Notes: generated by a model from the letters alone, not told the origin. DNA of 64,000 nucleotides from Sandaracinaceae bacterium (GCA_020633055.1 JACKEJ010000006.1:124001-188000), one strand, 5' to 3'; shown: positions 49,059 through 57,888, numbered from the stretch's first letter. A program made the numbers and translations.

Positions 49059-50339
49059 CTATGGCTGCGCGCGGCCGACCGGGGTCCGCGTGCTCGGGGC
49101 TTCGGGCTCGACTCCCAGCAGGTCGCCCTCGGCTTCCCCCTGGCAGGTGATCCCGCCCTCGCTCCGGATGAAGCACGTGTGCCTGTAGCCGACGGCGACA
49201 TCGACGCTCGTGTCGCCGTCCCGGACGTGCCGCGGGGTGCTCACCACGGCGCCGCCGCGGCCGACTTGGCGCCGCCGGTTCGCGCCGACGCACGAGAGAC
49301 GGACGCCAGGCACCAGCGCGCACGAGTGACCATCGCCCAGGCTCAGTCGCGCTCCCTGTGGCATCCTGCGAAGCCGGTCCAGTCGCAGCTGGCTGTGCTC
49401 GTTGCGTCCCCAGCAGACGATCCGCCCGCTTCGTCGCAACGCGCAGCTGTGATCCACGCCGGACGCGAGGCCCACCGCGTCATCGAGCCGGGCGATCACT
49501 TCGGGAGTCGGCCGATGCGCGCCGCGCACCCGGACGCGAGGTCCGAGCTGCCCGTGTAGGTTGGCGCCCCAACAGGACACCCGGCCGCTGGCGCTCAGCG
49601 CGCAGGTGTGCAGGCGTCCAGCCGCCACTGCGACGGCCTCGTCGAGGGATGGGACCCGCACGGGGGCTGCCCGCGCCGTCAAGGTGCCATCGCCGAGTTG
49701 GCCGTGGTCGTTCCGGCCCCAGCACCACACCCCCCCGTCGTCGACGACCGCGCAGGTGTGCCCATCGCCTCCGGCGACGGACCGCGCAGGCTGCGTCAGC
49801 GGCACGGTCGTCGGCGCGGGGCGGTCGTCACGTCCACCATCACCCAGCTGGCCGTAGCCACCATGCCCCCAGCAGCGCAGCGCTCCCCCTTCGACGATGG
49901 CGCACGTGTGGTGCGTCCCTGCGCCCAGCACTACCACGCGGCTGAGCCCGCGCACCTCCTCGCGCGAGGCGCGCGAGCGTCCGCGGCCGTTCGCGGACGT
50001 CGGGTCGCCGAGCTGGTGGAACTCGTTCCCTCCCCAGCAGCGTACGCGCCCTCCCACGAGTGCGCAGGTGTGCTGGGCCCCCGCGACGATCGCCGTCGGA
50101 CCTGCGAAAGGTGCCTCGTGCGCCGTCGCCTCGCGCGCGGCGGCGGACGGGTCACGCTCGTCCGCCGAGTCATCCACGTCGGGGTCGTGGCCCGCTTCGC
50201 CACGGTCGGTGAGTGGGGCGCCGGTGTGGTCGTGGCTCTCGGCGCCCTCGGCCCGAGGATTGTTGGCAGCCGACACGTCACGCGGCGTAGCGCTCGTGTC
50301 CCCGCAGCCGAGCAGCGCCAGCGTGACCGTCAGCAGCAT
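49059..50339 (-). CDS. RCC1-repeat lipoprotein
   Basis: A 426-residue exported protein. The ATG used opens a short lipoprotein signal (LLTVTLALLGCGD); a GTG 21 bases upstream is an alternative start. An acidic, Asp-rich linker precedes about seven RCC1-like propeller blades, each with a HxCAL and CWGxN stretch (for example QHTCALVGGRVRCWGGNEFHQLG is broken here as CALVGGRVRCWGGNEF; others read CWGRNDHGQLG and CWGANLHGQLG). The blades include two Cys per repeat. The role in myxobacteria is unknown; it is probably on the cell surface. It is divergent from the DUF938 gene, with 121 bases between starts. Confidence 0.82.
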   Translation of the reverse strand: MLLTVTLALLGCGDTSATPRDVSAANNPRAEGAESHDHTGAPLTDRGEAGHDPDVDDSADERDPSAAAREATAHEAPFAGPTAIVAGAQHTCALVGGRVRCWGGNEFHQLGDPTSANGRGRSRASREEVRGLSRVVVLGAGTHHTCAIVEGGALRCWGHGGYGQLGDGGRDDRPAPTTVPLTQPARSVAGGDGHTCAVVDDGGVWCWGRNDHGQLGDGTLTARAAPVRVPSLDEAVAVAAGRLHTCALSASGRVSCWGANLHGQLGPRVRVRGAHRPTPEVIARLDDAVGLASGVDHSCALRRSGRIVCWGRNEHSQLRLDRLRRMPQGARLSLGDGHSCALVPGVRLSCVGANRRRQVGRGGAVVSTPRHVRDGDTSVDVAVGYRHTCFIRSEGGITCQGEAEGDLLGVEPEAPSTRTPVGRAQP

Positions 50340-50460
50340 CGTGACGTGGTGGGCGGACACCGTGAGCACTGCGGCTTCGACGGGCCCGACGTGGCCGCGG
50401 ACCCGCAGCGAGCACTTTTCGGGGGAGTGAGGCGCGCGCGCTCGGTACCTTGTCGACACC

Positions 50461-51078
50461 ATGGAAGTATCCGACTCGAAGCGCTCCGCGCCAGCCACCG
50501 TCCGCAACCGTGAGCCCATCTTCGAGGTGTTGTCGCGCCGCCTGCCCGCCGGGGGCGGGGTGCTCCTCGAGGTGGCGAGCGGGACAGGCGAGCACGCGGT
50601 CCACCTGGCGCCCCGCCTCGCGGGCTGGACGTGGCAGCCCACCGACGTCGGAGACGACGCGCTCGCGAGCATCGCCGCATGGCGCGAGGCGCTCGGCGTC
50701 CACGCTTGCGTCAGCGCGCCCCTGCGCCTGGACGCGAGCGCCTGGCCATGGCCCGTTTCTCGGGCTGACGCGCTGCTCTGCACCAACATGATCCACATCA
50801 GCCCTTGGACCGCCACCCTGGGGCTCATGCGCGGCGCGGGGGCCGTGCTGCCAGTCGGCGGACGCCTCTTCACCTATGGGCCGTACCGCGTAGACGGGGA
50901 GCACACGGCGCCCAGCAACCGCGCTTTCGACGAGAGCCTCCGTGCCCGCGACGCCGCGTGGGGCGTCCGGGACGTCGCCGAGGTCGCGGCGGCCGCCGAT
51001 TCCGAAGGGCTCGCCTTGCGTGAGCAGGTGGCGATGCCGGCCAACAACTTCACGCTCGTGTTCGAACGGACGCGCTGA
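50461..51078 (+). CDS. DUF938 SAM-dependent methyltransferase
   Basis: A 205-residue class I methyltransferase-like protein of the DUF938 family. The SAM-binding motif reads VLLEVASGTGEHAVHLAPRL, preceded by the family's NREPIFEVLSRRLP. Further on are WQPTDVGDDALASI, CTNMIHISPWTATLGL and LFTYGPYRVDGEH, all consistent with the family. The substrate is unknown. The gene stands alone on the plus strand, with the glycosyltransferase starting 99 bases later. Confidence 0.85.
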   Translation: MEVSDSKRSAPATVRNREPIFEVLSRRLPAGGGVLLEVASGTGEHAVHLAPRLAGWTWQPTDVGDDALASIAAWREALGVHACVSAPLRLDASAWPWPVSRADALLCTNMIHISPWTATLGLMRGAGAVLPVGGRLFTYGPYRVDGEHTAPSNRAFDESLRARDAAWGVRDVAEVAAAADSEGLALREQVAMPANNFTLVFERTR

Positions 51079-51177
51079 GCCTCCTCGAGCGCCGTCGAAG
51101 CACCGTGCGCCGAGCTCGCCTCCGGCCTCTGCGTGGACGTTGCGCCGCGCGGCGGTGGCTGGCACCGTTGCGCCCTC

Positions 51178-51954
51178 ATGGCGCGCGTGTGCTTGGTGGT
51201 CCCCTGCTTCAACGAGAGCGCGCGCTTGCGCGGGGACGACTTCCTGCGCGCGTCGCTCCCCGGACACGAGCTCCACTTCCGTTTCGTCGACGACGGAAGC
51301 ACCGACGGCACAGCGACGTCGCTGGCGCGGCTCGCGACGATCGAACCCGATCGCGTGCGGTGCACCTTGCTGCCCAGGAACGTCGGCAAGGGAGAAGCCG
51401 TGCGCGCGGGGATGGGTGCATCGCTCGATGACGGGCACGACTACCTCGGGTTCTGGGACGCCGACCTGGCGACGCCCCTCGAGGAGCTAGCGGTGTTCGT
51501 GGAGACGCTCGAGCGGCGCCCTCAGGTCGACTTGGTGCTGGGCGCGCGCGTGGCGCTCCTCGGCCGACACATCGACCGTCGGCTGTACCGCCACGCCTAC
51601 GGGCGCGTCTTTGCGTCGGCGGTGTCGCAGCTCCTCGGTCTCGCGGTCTACGACACGCAGTGTGGCGCCAAGCTGTTCCGGGTGGACGGGCGCCTCCGCG
51701 CCGTGCTGAACGCGCCCTTTCTCTCACGCTGGATCTTCGACGTGGAGATCCTGGCGCGCTACATCGCGCAGTACGAAGCGGAGCGAGTAGACCCCGCCGA
51801 CCGCATCGTCGAGGTCCCGCTGCGCGTCTGGACGGACGTGGCGGGGTCCAAAGTGGGCATTGGGGACGCCGCGCGCGCCTTCGTCGAGCTGGCGCGCATC
51901 GGACGCCGCTATGACCACGCGCTCTCTGCGCGTCGTGTCCGGCGTGAGCGCTGA
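51178..51954 (+). CDS. Family 2 glycosyltransferase, Alg5-like
   Basis: A 258-residue glycosyltransferase that transfers a sugar to a polyprenyl phosphate; the closest motif set is the dolichyl-phosphate beta-glucosyltransferase (Alg5) type. Seen: LVVPCFNESARL, FRFVDDGSTDGTA, NVGKGEAVRAGM, FWDADLATPLEEL (the metal-binding DxD) and YDTQCGAKLFR. The start at ATG 51178 fits that family; a GTG 45 bases upstream gives an unrelated head. No C-terminal membrane segment is seen. Together with the Dpm1-like gene at the left end, this region has two lipid-linked sugar enzymes. Confidence 0.85.
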   Translation: MARVCLVVPCFNESARLRGDDFLRASLPGHELHFRFVDDGSTDGTATSLARLATIEPDRVRCTLLPRNVGKGEAVRAGMGASLDDGHDYLGFWDADLATPLEELAVFVETLERRPQVDLVLGARVALLGRHIDRRLYRHAYGRVFASAVSQLLGLAVYDTQCGAKLFRVDGRLRAVLNAPFLSRWIFDVEILARYIAQYEAERVDPADRIVEVPLRVWTDVAGSKVGIGDAARAFVELARIGRRYDHALSARRVRRER

Positions 51955-52037
51955 CCGCGCGGCCGACGAACCCTCCTCACGGGACGCCCGGGTCGCCGAC
52001 CAACGCGCAGCCGGCGTCGAGCTGCGGCCCTCCCGAG

Positions 52038-52676
52038 TCAGAGCTTGACGGCGGGCATGCCACCCGTGTTCTTGGTGATCTCCGCCCACGTCGGGGTCAA
52101 GGCAGCGGGCGTCACGGTCACCATGTGCAGGCGCAGCACGACGCGCGTCACCGTGCTGGTCTGCGCGAAGCCTCCGAAGCCGCCACCCACCCGCTGCTTC
52201 CCCTCCTCGAAGACGGCCTCCGTGCCCGGTCGCGGATAGGGGTAGCTCAGCTGGATGGTCTCGCCGTTGCGGGTCTGCCCGCCGACCAGCCGACGCCCGA
52301 TGAAGGGGTGTGCGGCTTGCGTCTGCTGCGTGGCCCGGTCGCGGACCCCCACGCATTGCATGGTCGGATCCATCACGTAGATGGTGTTCTGGGTCCACAC
52401 CTCGAGTGTCTGGAACGGCCTGTCCGTGTTGGGGGCCGGTCCATGTTGATGGATGACTTCAATCTCCACCACGGGTGTGTTCGCGTGCAGGTCCGCCATG
52501 CTGGGACCCACTTGCACAGGCGGTCGTGCGACCTGGGCCGCGCTGGGGGTGTCCCCGGGACTCGCCGCAGGCTGCGCTGCGGGAGGCGGCATCAACTCGC
52601 CGGTCGTCGCGGCCGTGTCGATCTCGGGGGTCGCGAAGCCGCGGCGCGTGGCGTTCCTCTGCTTCTGGTCGTTCAT
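52038..52676 (-). CDS. Orphan conserved-pair protein A (paralog of 53913-54461)
   Basis: A 212-residue unrecognised protein without signal peptide. The N-terminal third is disordered with TRRGFATPEIDTAATTGE. The core (about residues 85-200) reads LEVWTQNTIYVMDPTMQC, HPFIGRRLVGGQ, IQLSYPYPRPGTEAVFEEGK and VTRVVLRLHMVTVTP. The same order of motifs occurs in the 182-residue product of the nearby plus-strand gene, so the two are paralogs. The fold looks beta-rich and could be a small binding domain. It is 9 bases downstream of the SDR gene on the same strand. Confidence 0.6.
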   Translation of the reverse strand: MNDQKQRNATRRGFATPEIDTAATTGELMPPPAAQPAASPGDTPSAAQVARPPVQVGPSMADLHANTPVVEIEVIHQHGPAPNTDRPFQTLEVWTQNTIYVMDPTMQCVGVRDRATQQTQAAHPFIGRRLVGGQTRNGETIQLSYPYPRPGTEAVFEEGKQRVGGGFGGFAQTSTVTRVVLRLHMVTVTPAALTPTWAEITKNTGGMPAVKL

Positions 52677-52685
52677 GGAGTTCGC

Positions 52686-53462
52686 TCAGGATAGCGTCAT
52701 TCCACCGTCGATGACCATCACCTGCCCGGTCATGTAGCTGGCCTCGTCCGACGCCAGGTAGACCACCGCGCTGGCGATCTCGTCGGGCTGCCCGACCCGC
52801 CCCACCGCCGTGCGAGACACGATGTGGTTGCGGATCTGGTCGTTGCTGGTGAGCGTCGACGCAAAGCGTGTCTCGATCAGGCCGGGCGCGATCGCGTTCA
52901 CTCGCACGCCAGCCGGCCCGAGCTCGAGGGCGAGCGTTTGGGTCATGGAGACCACCGCGGCCTTGGTCATGCCGTACACGCCCTGCATTGGCGCCCCTCG
53001 GATCCCAGCCACGCTGGTGATGTTCACGACCGAGCCCGGGGCCTTGCGCGCCGCGAGGTGCGCCACCACTTCGCGTGTCATGCCGAAGTAGCCCTCGAGG
53101 TTGATCTCGAAGGTCTTGCGGAACGCGCCCCAGTCGCACGTCATCATCGGCCCGAAGTGGGGGTTGGTGGCCGCGTTGTTCACCAGCACGTCTACCTGCC
53201 CGAAGCGCTCCAGTGTGCGCTCGACCAGCGCCCTCCGGCCGTCGTCCTGCCCCATGTGTGCGGCGACGGCGAGCGCTTCACCGCCGGACGCGCGGATGTC
53301 CTCCGCGACGGCCTCGAGCGCCTCGGCCTTGCGCGCCGCGAGGACCACCTTGGCGCCGGCGCGGGCGAGCTGCCGCGCGATGGCCTCGCCGATGCCACGG
53401 CTGGCCCCCGTGACGATGGCCACCTTCCCAGACAGCCGCCCTGATTCGTCGCTCGTGCTCAT
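52686..53462 (-). CDS. Short-chain dehydrogenase/reductase
   Basis: A 258-residue classical SDR. NAD(P)-binding TGASRGIGEAIARQLA near residue 19, the NNAAT structural motif near 95, the catalytic Ser in NITSVAGIRG, YGMTK (about 161-165) with the Tyr and Lys, then PGLIETRF. C-terminal GQVMVIDGGMTL is typical. The substrate is not predictable; such enzymes oxidise secondary alcohols or reduce ketones, and FabG-like or glucose dehydrogenase-like roles are possible. It precedes the orphan protein A gene by 9 bases, so the two are likely cotranscribed. Confidence 0.88.
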   Translation of the reverse strand: MSTSDESGRLSGKVAIVTGASRGIGEAIARQLARAGAKVVLAARKAEALEAVAEDIRASGGEALAVAAHMGQDDGRRALVERTLERFGQVDVLVNNAATNPHFGPMMTCDWGAFRKTFEINLEGYFGMTREVVAHLAARKAPGSVVNITSVAGIRGAPMQGVYGMTKAAVVSMTQTLALELGPAGVRVNAIAPGLIETRFASTLTSNDQIRNHIVSRTAVGRVGQPDEIASAVVYLASDEASYMTGQVMVIDGGMTLS

Positions 53463-53499
53463 GAGCGCCTTGATACCACCGCTCGCGCGCGCGCGGGGC

Positions 53500-53781
53500 T
53501 CAATCCTGGCTCGTCAGCTTCGCGACGTGCTCCCGCAGCCGGTGCGCGACCTCTTCCGGGAGGGCGCGCAAGGGGCCGTCCGCAAGGAACGCCGCGTAGC
53601 CCTGGAGCGCGACGTCCTGCGCCCCCCCTTGGTCCAGCTCGGGGTGATGGGACCAGCGGTACCAACGCAGCCCCTCGTCCGTGCTCTCGACAGCCTCGTA
53701 GCGGCTGTGGTCTTCGCCGTCGTTCCAGCGGAACGTGCGGTGCTCGAAGCGCATGAAGCGGGCAAGGGCGTCGCGATCCAT
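53500..53781 (-). CDS. Small hypothetical protein
   Basis: An unrecognised 93-residue soluble protein with a charged, helical profile (RFMRFEHRTFRWNDGEDHSR, then RALPEEVAHRLREHVAKL) and many aromatic residues. It starts at ATG and lies 37 bases upstream of the SDR gene on the same strand, in the gap between the two paralogous orphan proteins. Coding bias (G/C at third positions) supports a real gene. Confidence 0.5.
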   Translation of the reverse strand: MDRDALARFMRFEHRTFRWNDGEDHSRYEAVESTDEGLRWYRWSHHPELDQGGAQDVALQGYAAFLADGPLRALPEEVAHRLREHVAKLTSQD

Positions 53782-53912
53782 GGTCGGACTCTAGCAGTCC
53801 CCCCGTGCTCCGCGAGGGGACGTCCCTCGAAGGAAGCGCGTGTCCCGGCGCCCCCTGGGCGCGCTTCTGCATCACCCGAGTCCTTCCCGTTCTGGTACCC
53901 TCGGGGCAAACC

Positions 53913-54461
53913 ATGTCGACCCACAAGCGCCGCGGCACCACCACCCAGCGAGGGTTCTCGGACACCGAGCCCGACGTGCGCACTACCCAGCCCATGCGCA
54001 CGGCACCCGCCATCGGTCGCGGCGAGGCCGAAGGCGTCGAGGCGCATGGCGTCGAGCTCGAGCTGGTCCAAGAGAGCGGGCCTCCACAGCTGCTCCAGGG
54101 CCACTGGCGCGCAGTCGAGGTCTGGACCGCCAACACGATCTATGCGTTCGACGCGGGGCTCGTCTGCCGGACCGTGCTCGACCGCGGCACCTACCAGTCC
54201 AACGACCACCACGAGATGCGCGGGGCCACCCTGCTCGGCGGTCAGGAGCGTGGCCCCGGTGGTCGAATCCTGACGGTGTCCCACCCGCTCCCGCGCGTCG
54301 GTGCTCACGCGGTGCTCTCCAAGCAGGTAGGCAACCGCGCGAGCATCTCCGAGACGTCGCCGGTCGTGCGCGTCATCTACCGCATGCGCGTCGTCGCCGT
54401 GTCGCGGCCGGACGCCAAGGTCGATTGGTCCGATGTCAGCGGACGCTGGCCCGAAAGCTGA
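53913..54461 (+). CDS. Orphan conserved-pair protein B (paralog of 52038-52676)
   Basis: A 182-residue unrecognised protein, start ATG at 53913 (MSTHKRRGTTTQRGFSDTE). Compared with protein A it keeps VEVWTANTIYAFDAGLVC, then MRGATLLGGQ, ILTVSHPLPRVGAHAVLSK and VVRVIYRMRVVAVSRPDAK, in the same order and spacing. The RGF(S/A)xxE entry near the N-terminus is also shared. No signal peptide or membrane helix. It is on the opposite strand to A and starts 131 bases beyond the small 93-residue gene. cobS begins 7 bases after its stop, so it may share a transcript with cobS. Confidence 0.6.
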   Translation: MSTHKRRGTTTQRGFSDTEPDVRTTQPMRTAPAIGRGEAEGVEAHGVELELVQESGPPQLLQGHWRAVEVWTANTIYAFDAGLVCRTVLDRGTYQSNDHHEMRGATLLGGQERGPGGRILTVSHPLPRVGAHAVLSKQVGNRASISETSPVVRVIYRMRVVAVSRPDAKVDWSDVSGRWPES

Positions 54462-54467
54462 GGCACG

Positions 54468-55265
54468 GTGCAGAGCGAGTCCCAGGAGGCGACCGCCTCT
54501 TCGTGGTCGGGGCGCAGCGTGCGTGCCGCCTTCGTGTTCCTCACGCGCATCCCGGTGGGCGGCGGGGTCTACACGGACGCCGAGTGGCGGCGCGCTGTGG
54601 GGCACTTCCCGCTGGTCGGCATCGTGCTCGGTGTGGCGCTCGCCAGCCTGGCGTGGGTCCTCGTCCCACACCTGGGCGCGACGGTCTCCGCGGTCAGCGC
54701 GCTGGCGGCTTCGCTCCTCCTCACAGGGGCGTTCCACGAAGACGGCCTGGCCGACACGGCGGACGCGCTCGGCGGCGCGTTCGAGCGCGAGAAGCTCTTC
54801 GCGATCCTCAAGGACTCGCGCATCGGCGCGTACGGCGCCGCCTCGCTGGCGCTGACGCTCGCCTTGCGCGGCGCGTTGCTGGCGCGGCTGGACGCTGCGA
54901 TGCCGCTCGGGCTGCTGCTGTCGCAAGGTGTGGCGCGCCTGCCTGCGGTCGCGCTCATGCGCGCGCTCCCATATGTGAGCAGCGCGTCGCCAGTGGCGGA
55001 GCCCAAGTCGCGACTCGTCGCGCGGGCCGGCGCGGCCGAGCTGCGCATCGCGAGCTTCTGGGTCGCGCTGCTGTTGCTCGCTTGTGTGCTGGCCGATGCC
55101 CTGTCCCCGGCGCGCCTGCTGTGCATGGCCGGGGCGCTCACCGTGGTCACCGCCGCGCTCGGGCGTCGCTTCCGTGCCCGCGCCGGGGGTATCACGGGCG
55201 ACTTCCTGGGAGCGACCGAGCAGGTCGCAGAGTGCGTCGTGCTGTTCGTGCTGGCGTGGCGGTAG
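54468..55265 (+). CDS. cobS: Adenosylcobinamide-GDP ribazoletransferase (cobalamin synthase)
   Basis: A 265-residue multi-pass membrane protein with a GTG start. CobS joins adenosylcobinamide-GDP and alpha-ribazole in the last steps of cobalamin synthesis. The family's metal-binding motif is present as HEDGLADTADALGG (about residues 90-103), preceded by FLTRIPVGGG, and followed by LKDSRIGAYGAASLAL and the C-terminal GGITGDFLGATEQVAE. About six membrane segments follow. It is directly followed by a phosphatase gene (TAGTG overlap), as expected for cobS-cobC. Confidence 0.94.
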   Translation: MQSESQEATASSWSGRSVRAAFVFLTRIPVGGGVYTDAEWRRAVGHFPLVGIVLGVALASLAWVLVPHLGATVSAVSALAASLLLTGAFHEDGLADTADALGGAFEREKLFAILKDSRIGAYGAASLALTLALRGALLARLDAAMPLGLLLSQGVARLPAVALMRALPYVSSASPVAEPKSRLVARAGAAELRIASFWVALLLLACVLADALSPARLLCMAGALTVVTAALGRRFRARAGGITGDFLGATEQVAECVVLFVLAWR

Positions 55266-55813
55266 TGCGTCCGTCCCTCACGCTCACCGCGATCCGACAC
55301 GCGCCCACGAACGCGCAGGGTCTGTGCGTGGGTCAGCACGACGTCGCCACCTTCATGGCGCCCATCGAGGCCGCTGCCGCCATGCGCGCCCGGCTGACGC
55401 AGATACCCGACGTGGTGCACAGCTCGCCAGTGTCGCGGTGCGCGGAGCCCGCTGCCCTCCTCGCCGCGGCGTGGGGGTGTCCTCACCGCGTGGACCTGCG
55501 CCTGCACGAAGTCCACTGCGGTGCCTTTCAGGGACGACCGTGGGACCGCATCGAGCGCGAGCAGCCTGCGGCCTTTGCGCGCTACATGGAGCGCTGGCGG
55601 GAGGAGGCCCCACCGGGAGGGGAGTGTCCCCGTGACCTCGAGCACAGGGTGTCGCGCTGGCTCGACGCCCTCGAGCCCGGTGCGCACCTGTTGGTGGCTC
55701 ACGCAGGGGTCGTGCGTGCGTTGCGCGTCTTGGTGGATGGGCAGAGCTGGGACGAAGCCTTGGGAGCGCCCGTGCCCCACCTCGAGCCGCTGCTGCTTGC
55801 CCAGCGTCCATAG
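55265..55813 (+). CDS. Histidine phosphatase, CobC-like (alpha-ribazole phosphatase)
   Basis: A 182-residue phosphoglycerate-mutase-type phosphatase. The GTG start overlaps the cobS stop. Seen: IRHAPTN with the phosphohistidine His near residue 12, the Arg-containing SSPVSRCAEPA near 58, EVHCGAFQGRPW (the acid residue block) and HAGVVRALR with the second histidine near 145. Coupling to cobS makes CobC, which removes phosphate from alpha-ribazole phosphate, the best guess. sctV starts 17 bases downstream. Confidence 0.78.
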   Translation: MRPSLTLTAIRHAPTNAQGLCVGQHDVATFMAPIEAAAAMRARLTQIPDVVHSSPVSRCAEPAALLAAAWGCPHRVDLRLHEVHCGAFQGRPWDRIEREQPAAFARYMERWREEAPPGGECPRDLEHRVSRWLDALEPGAHLLVAHAGVVRALRVLVDGQSWDEALGAPVPHLEPLLLAQRP

Positions 55814-55830
55814 CGCGCTACCTCTCGTGT

Positions 55831-57888
55831 ATGTTGAAGCGCACATCTGCCGACATACTGCTCGCCTGTGTGGTCTTGTCGGTTGTCGGCATGATGATCA
55901 TTCCGCTTCCCACGCCGCTGTTGGATGTGTTGGTGGCGGCCAACATCGCGGTGGCCGTGCTGCTCATGCTGGTGGCCATGTACATTCGCTCCGGCCTCGA
56001 GCTGAGCGCGTTTCCCACGATCTTGCTGGTCACCACCCTCTACCGTCTCGCGCTCAATGTCTCGTCCACCCGCTTGATCTTGCTCCAAGCCGACGCGGGC
56101 GAGGTCATCGCAGCGTTCGGGGACTTCGTGGTCCGCGGCAACTACGTGGTGGGCGGCGTGGTCTTCCTCATCCTCACGCTGATCCAGTTTCTCGTCATCG
56201 CGAAGGGCAGCGAGCGTGTGGCGGAGGTCGGCGCGCGCTTCGCCCTCGACGCGATGCCTGGAAAGCAGATGAGCATAGACGCCGAGCTCCGTAGCGGCGC
56301 GCTCAGCCAGGACGCGGCTCGGCAGAAGCGCCACCAGATCCAGCGCGAGAGCCAGTTCTACGGCGCGATGGACGGGGCGATGAAGTTCGTCAAGGGTGAC
56401 GCCATCGCGGGCATCGTCATCACCGTCGTCAACGTCCTCGGGGGCCTCTTGATCGGCGTGCTGCAGAGGGATCTGAGCGTGGCCGACGCGCTGCGCACCT
56501 ACAGCCTGCTCACCATCGGCGACGGACTCGTATCCCAGGTCCCCGCCTTGCTCATCTCGACGGCGGCGGGCTTGGTCGTGACACGCGTCGCGAGTGAGGA
56601 CGCGGACGCCTCGCTGGGCGCCGACGTCGCGGCGCAGGTCTTCGGGCATCCACGGCCGTTGCTCATCGGCGCGGGGTTCCTCGCCTTGTTGGGCATCGTC
56701 CCAGGGCTCCCCACGGTTCCGTTCTTCGTGCTCGCCGGGACGTTCTTCGCGGCGGGGCACACCCTGCGCACGCAGCAGCGCGTCCCGGTGTCGGCGGAGG
56801 CCATCCACATCGAGCGGGAGAGCGCGCGAGAGACCCGCGCCCGCGCCGCCATGGTGCCCATCGTCGTTCCGATCGCCATCGAGCTAGGCACGGAGCTATC
56901 GCAGCTGATGACTGACGGCGCTGGTGGCGGGCAGCTGCTGGAGGAGCACGTACCAGCCGTCCGTGATGCGCTCTTCCTCGACCTCGGGCTTGCCGTGCCT
57001 GGTGTGCGCGTGCGGGAGTCCAACGCGCTCGAGCCGCAGGGCTTCGTCATCGCCGTCCAGGAAGTGCCCGTGGCTCGCGGCGAGGTGCCGAGCGGACACG
57101 CGCTCGCGTTGGACTCGCCCGAAGCGCTGGCCTCCGTGGGTTTGATGAGCCTCCCCGCGACCGACCCGCTCGGCGCGCCTGCGTGCTGGATCGACGCGTC
57201 TCAGGCAGGCATCGCGGAGGAGGCGGGCGTGACCGTGTTGCCTGCGGCGGCGTTCGTGGCGCGCGCCCTGAACGTGAGCGTGGCGCGACGCGCGACCGAG
57301 CTGCTCGGTCTGCAGGAGGTGCAGTCCATGCTCGAGCAGCTCGAGCGCGCCTATCCGGCGGTGGTGCGCAACGTCACCCCCAAGCCAGTCAGCCTCCCCC
57401 TGCTCACGGAGGTGCTGCGGCGCTTGGTGGAGGAGCGTGTGTCCATCCGCCCATTGCGGGAGATCCTCGAGGCGCTCTCCGTTCACGCGCCCACGGAGCG
57501 AGATCCGGTGCAGCTCACAGAGCTGGTTCGCGCGTCGTTGCGTCGCCAGCTGACGCACCGTCACGCACCAGGCGGCACGCTCGCGGTCTACACCGTGGAC
57601 GGCATGGTCGAGGACTCGGTGAGGGACGCCATCCAGCGGACGGCGGGGGGGACCTACCTCGCGCTCCCTCCGGATCAGGCCCGCGACATCATCGAGTCCG
57701 CGAGGCGCACCCTTGGCCCCCTCGAGCCTACGCGTCAGGTGGTGCTCACACAGCGCGACGTGAGGCGCTTCCTGCGCCGGCTGCTCGAAGTGGAGCTGCC
57801 CGACGTGACGGTGCTGTCGTATCAGGAGCTCGCCCCCGAGGTGAACGTCCAGCCCCTCGGTCAGCTGGGCGTGGTGGGCCTTGGTTGA
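55831..57888 (+). CDS. sctV: Type III secretion export gate protein SctV
   Basis: A 685-residue protein of the FlhA/LcrD/SctV family. The N-terminal half has about 7-8 membrane helices; the family signature between them reads IAKGSERVAEVGARFALDAM and PGKQMSIDAELRSGALS. The cytoplasmic C-terminal half (from about residue 335) matches the ring-forming domain, with PAVVRNVTPKPVSLPLLTEV and RPLREILEAL. Length and sequence favour the injectisome version, which forms a nine-fold gate selecting substrates. Its upstream neighbour is a CobC-like phosphatase, only 17 bases away, with no other type III genes alongside. Confidence 0.88.
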   Translation: MLKRTSADILLACVVLSVVGMMIIPLPTPLLDVLVAANIAVAVLLMLVAMYIRSGLELSAFPTILLVTTLYRLALNVSSTRLILLQADAGEVIAAFGDFVVRGNYVVGGVVFLILTLIQFLVIAKGSERVAEVGARFALDAMPGKQMSIDAELRSGALSQDAARQKRHQIQRESQFYGAMDGAMKFVKGDAIAGIVITVVNVLGGLLIGVLQRDLSVADALRTYSLLTIGDGLVSQVPALLISTAAGLVVTRVASEDADASLGADVAAQVFGHPRPLLIGAGFLALLGIVPGLPTVPFFVLAGTFFAAGHTLRTQQRVPVSAEAIHIERESARETRARAAMVPIVVPIAIELGTELSQLMTDGAGGGQLLEEHVPAVRDALFLDLGLAVPGVRVRESNALEPQGFVIAVQEVPVARGEVPSGHALALDSPEALASVGLMSLPATDPLGAPACWIDASQAGIAEEAGVTVLPAAAFVARALNVSVARRATELLGLQEVQSMLEQLERAYPAVVRNVTPKPVSLPLLTEVLRRLVEERVSIRPLREILEALSVHAPTERDPVQLTELVRASLRRQLTHRHAPGGTLAVYTVDGMVEDSVRDAIQRTAGGTYLALPPDQARDIIESARRTLGPLEPTRQVVLTQRDVRRFLRRLLEVELPDVTVLSYQELAPEVNVQPLGQLGVVGLG

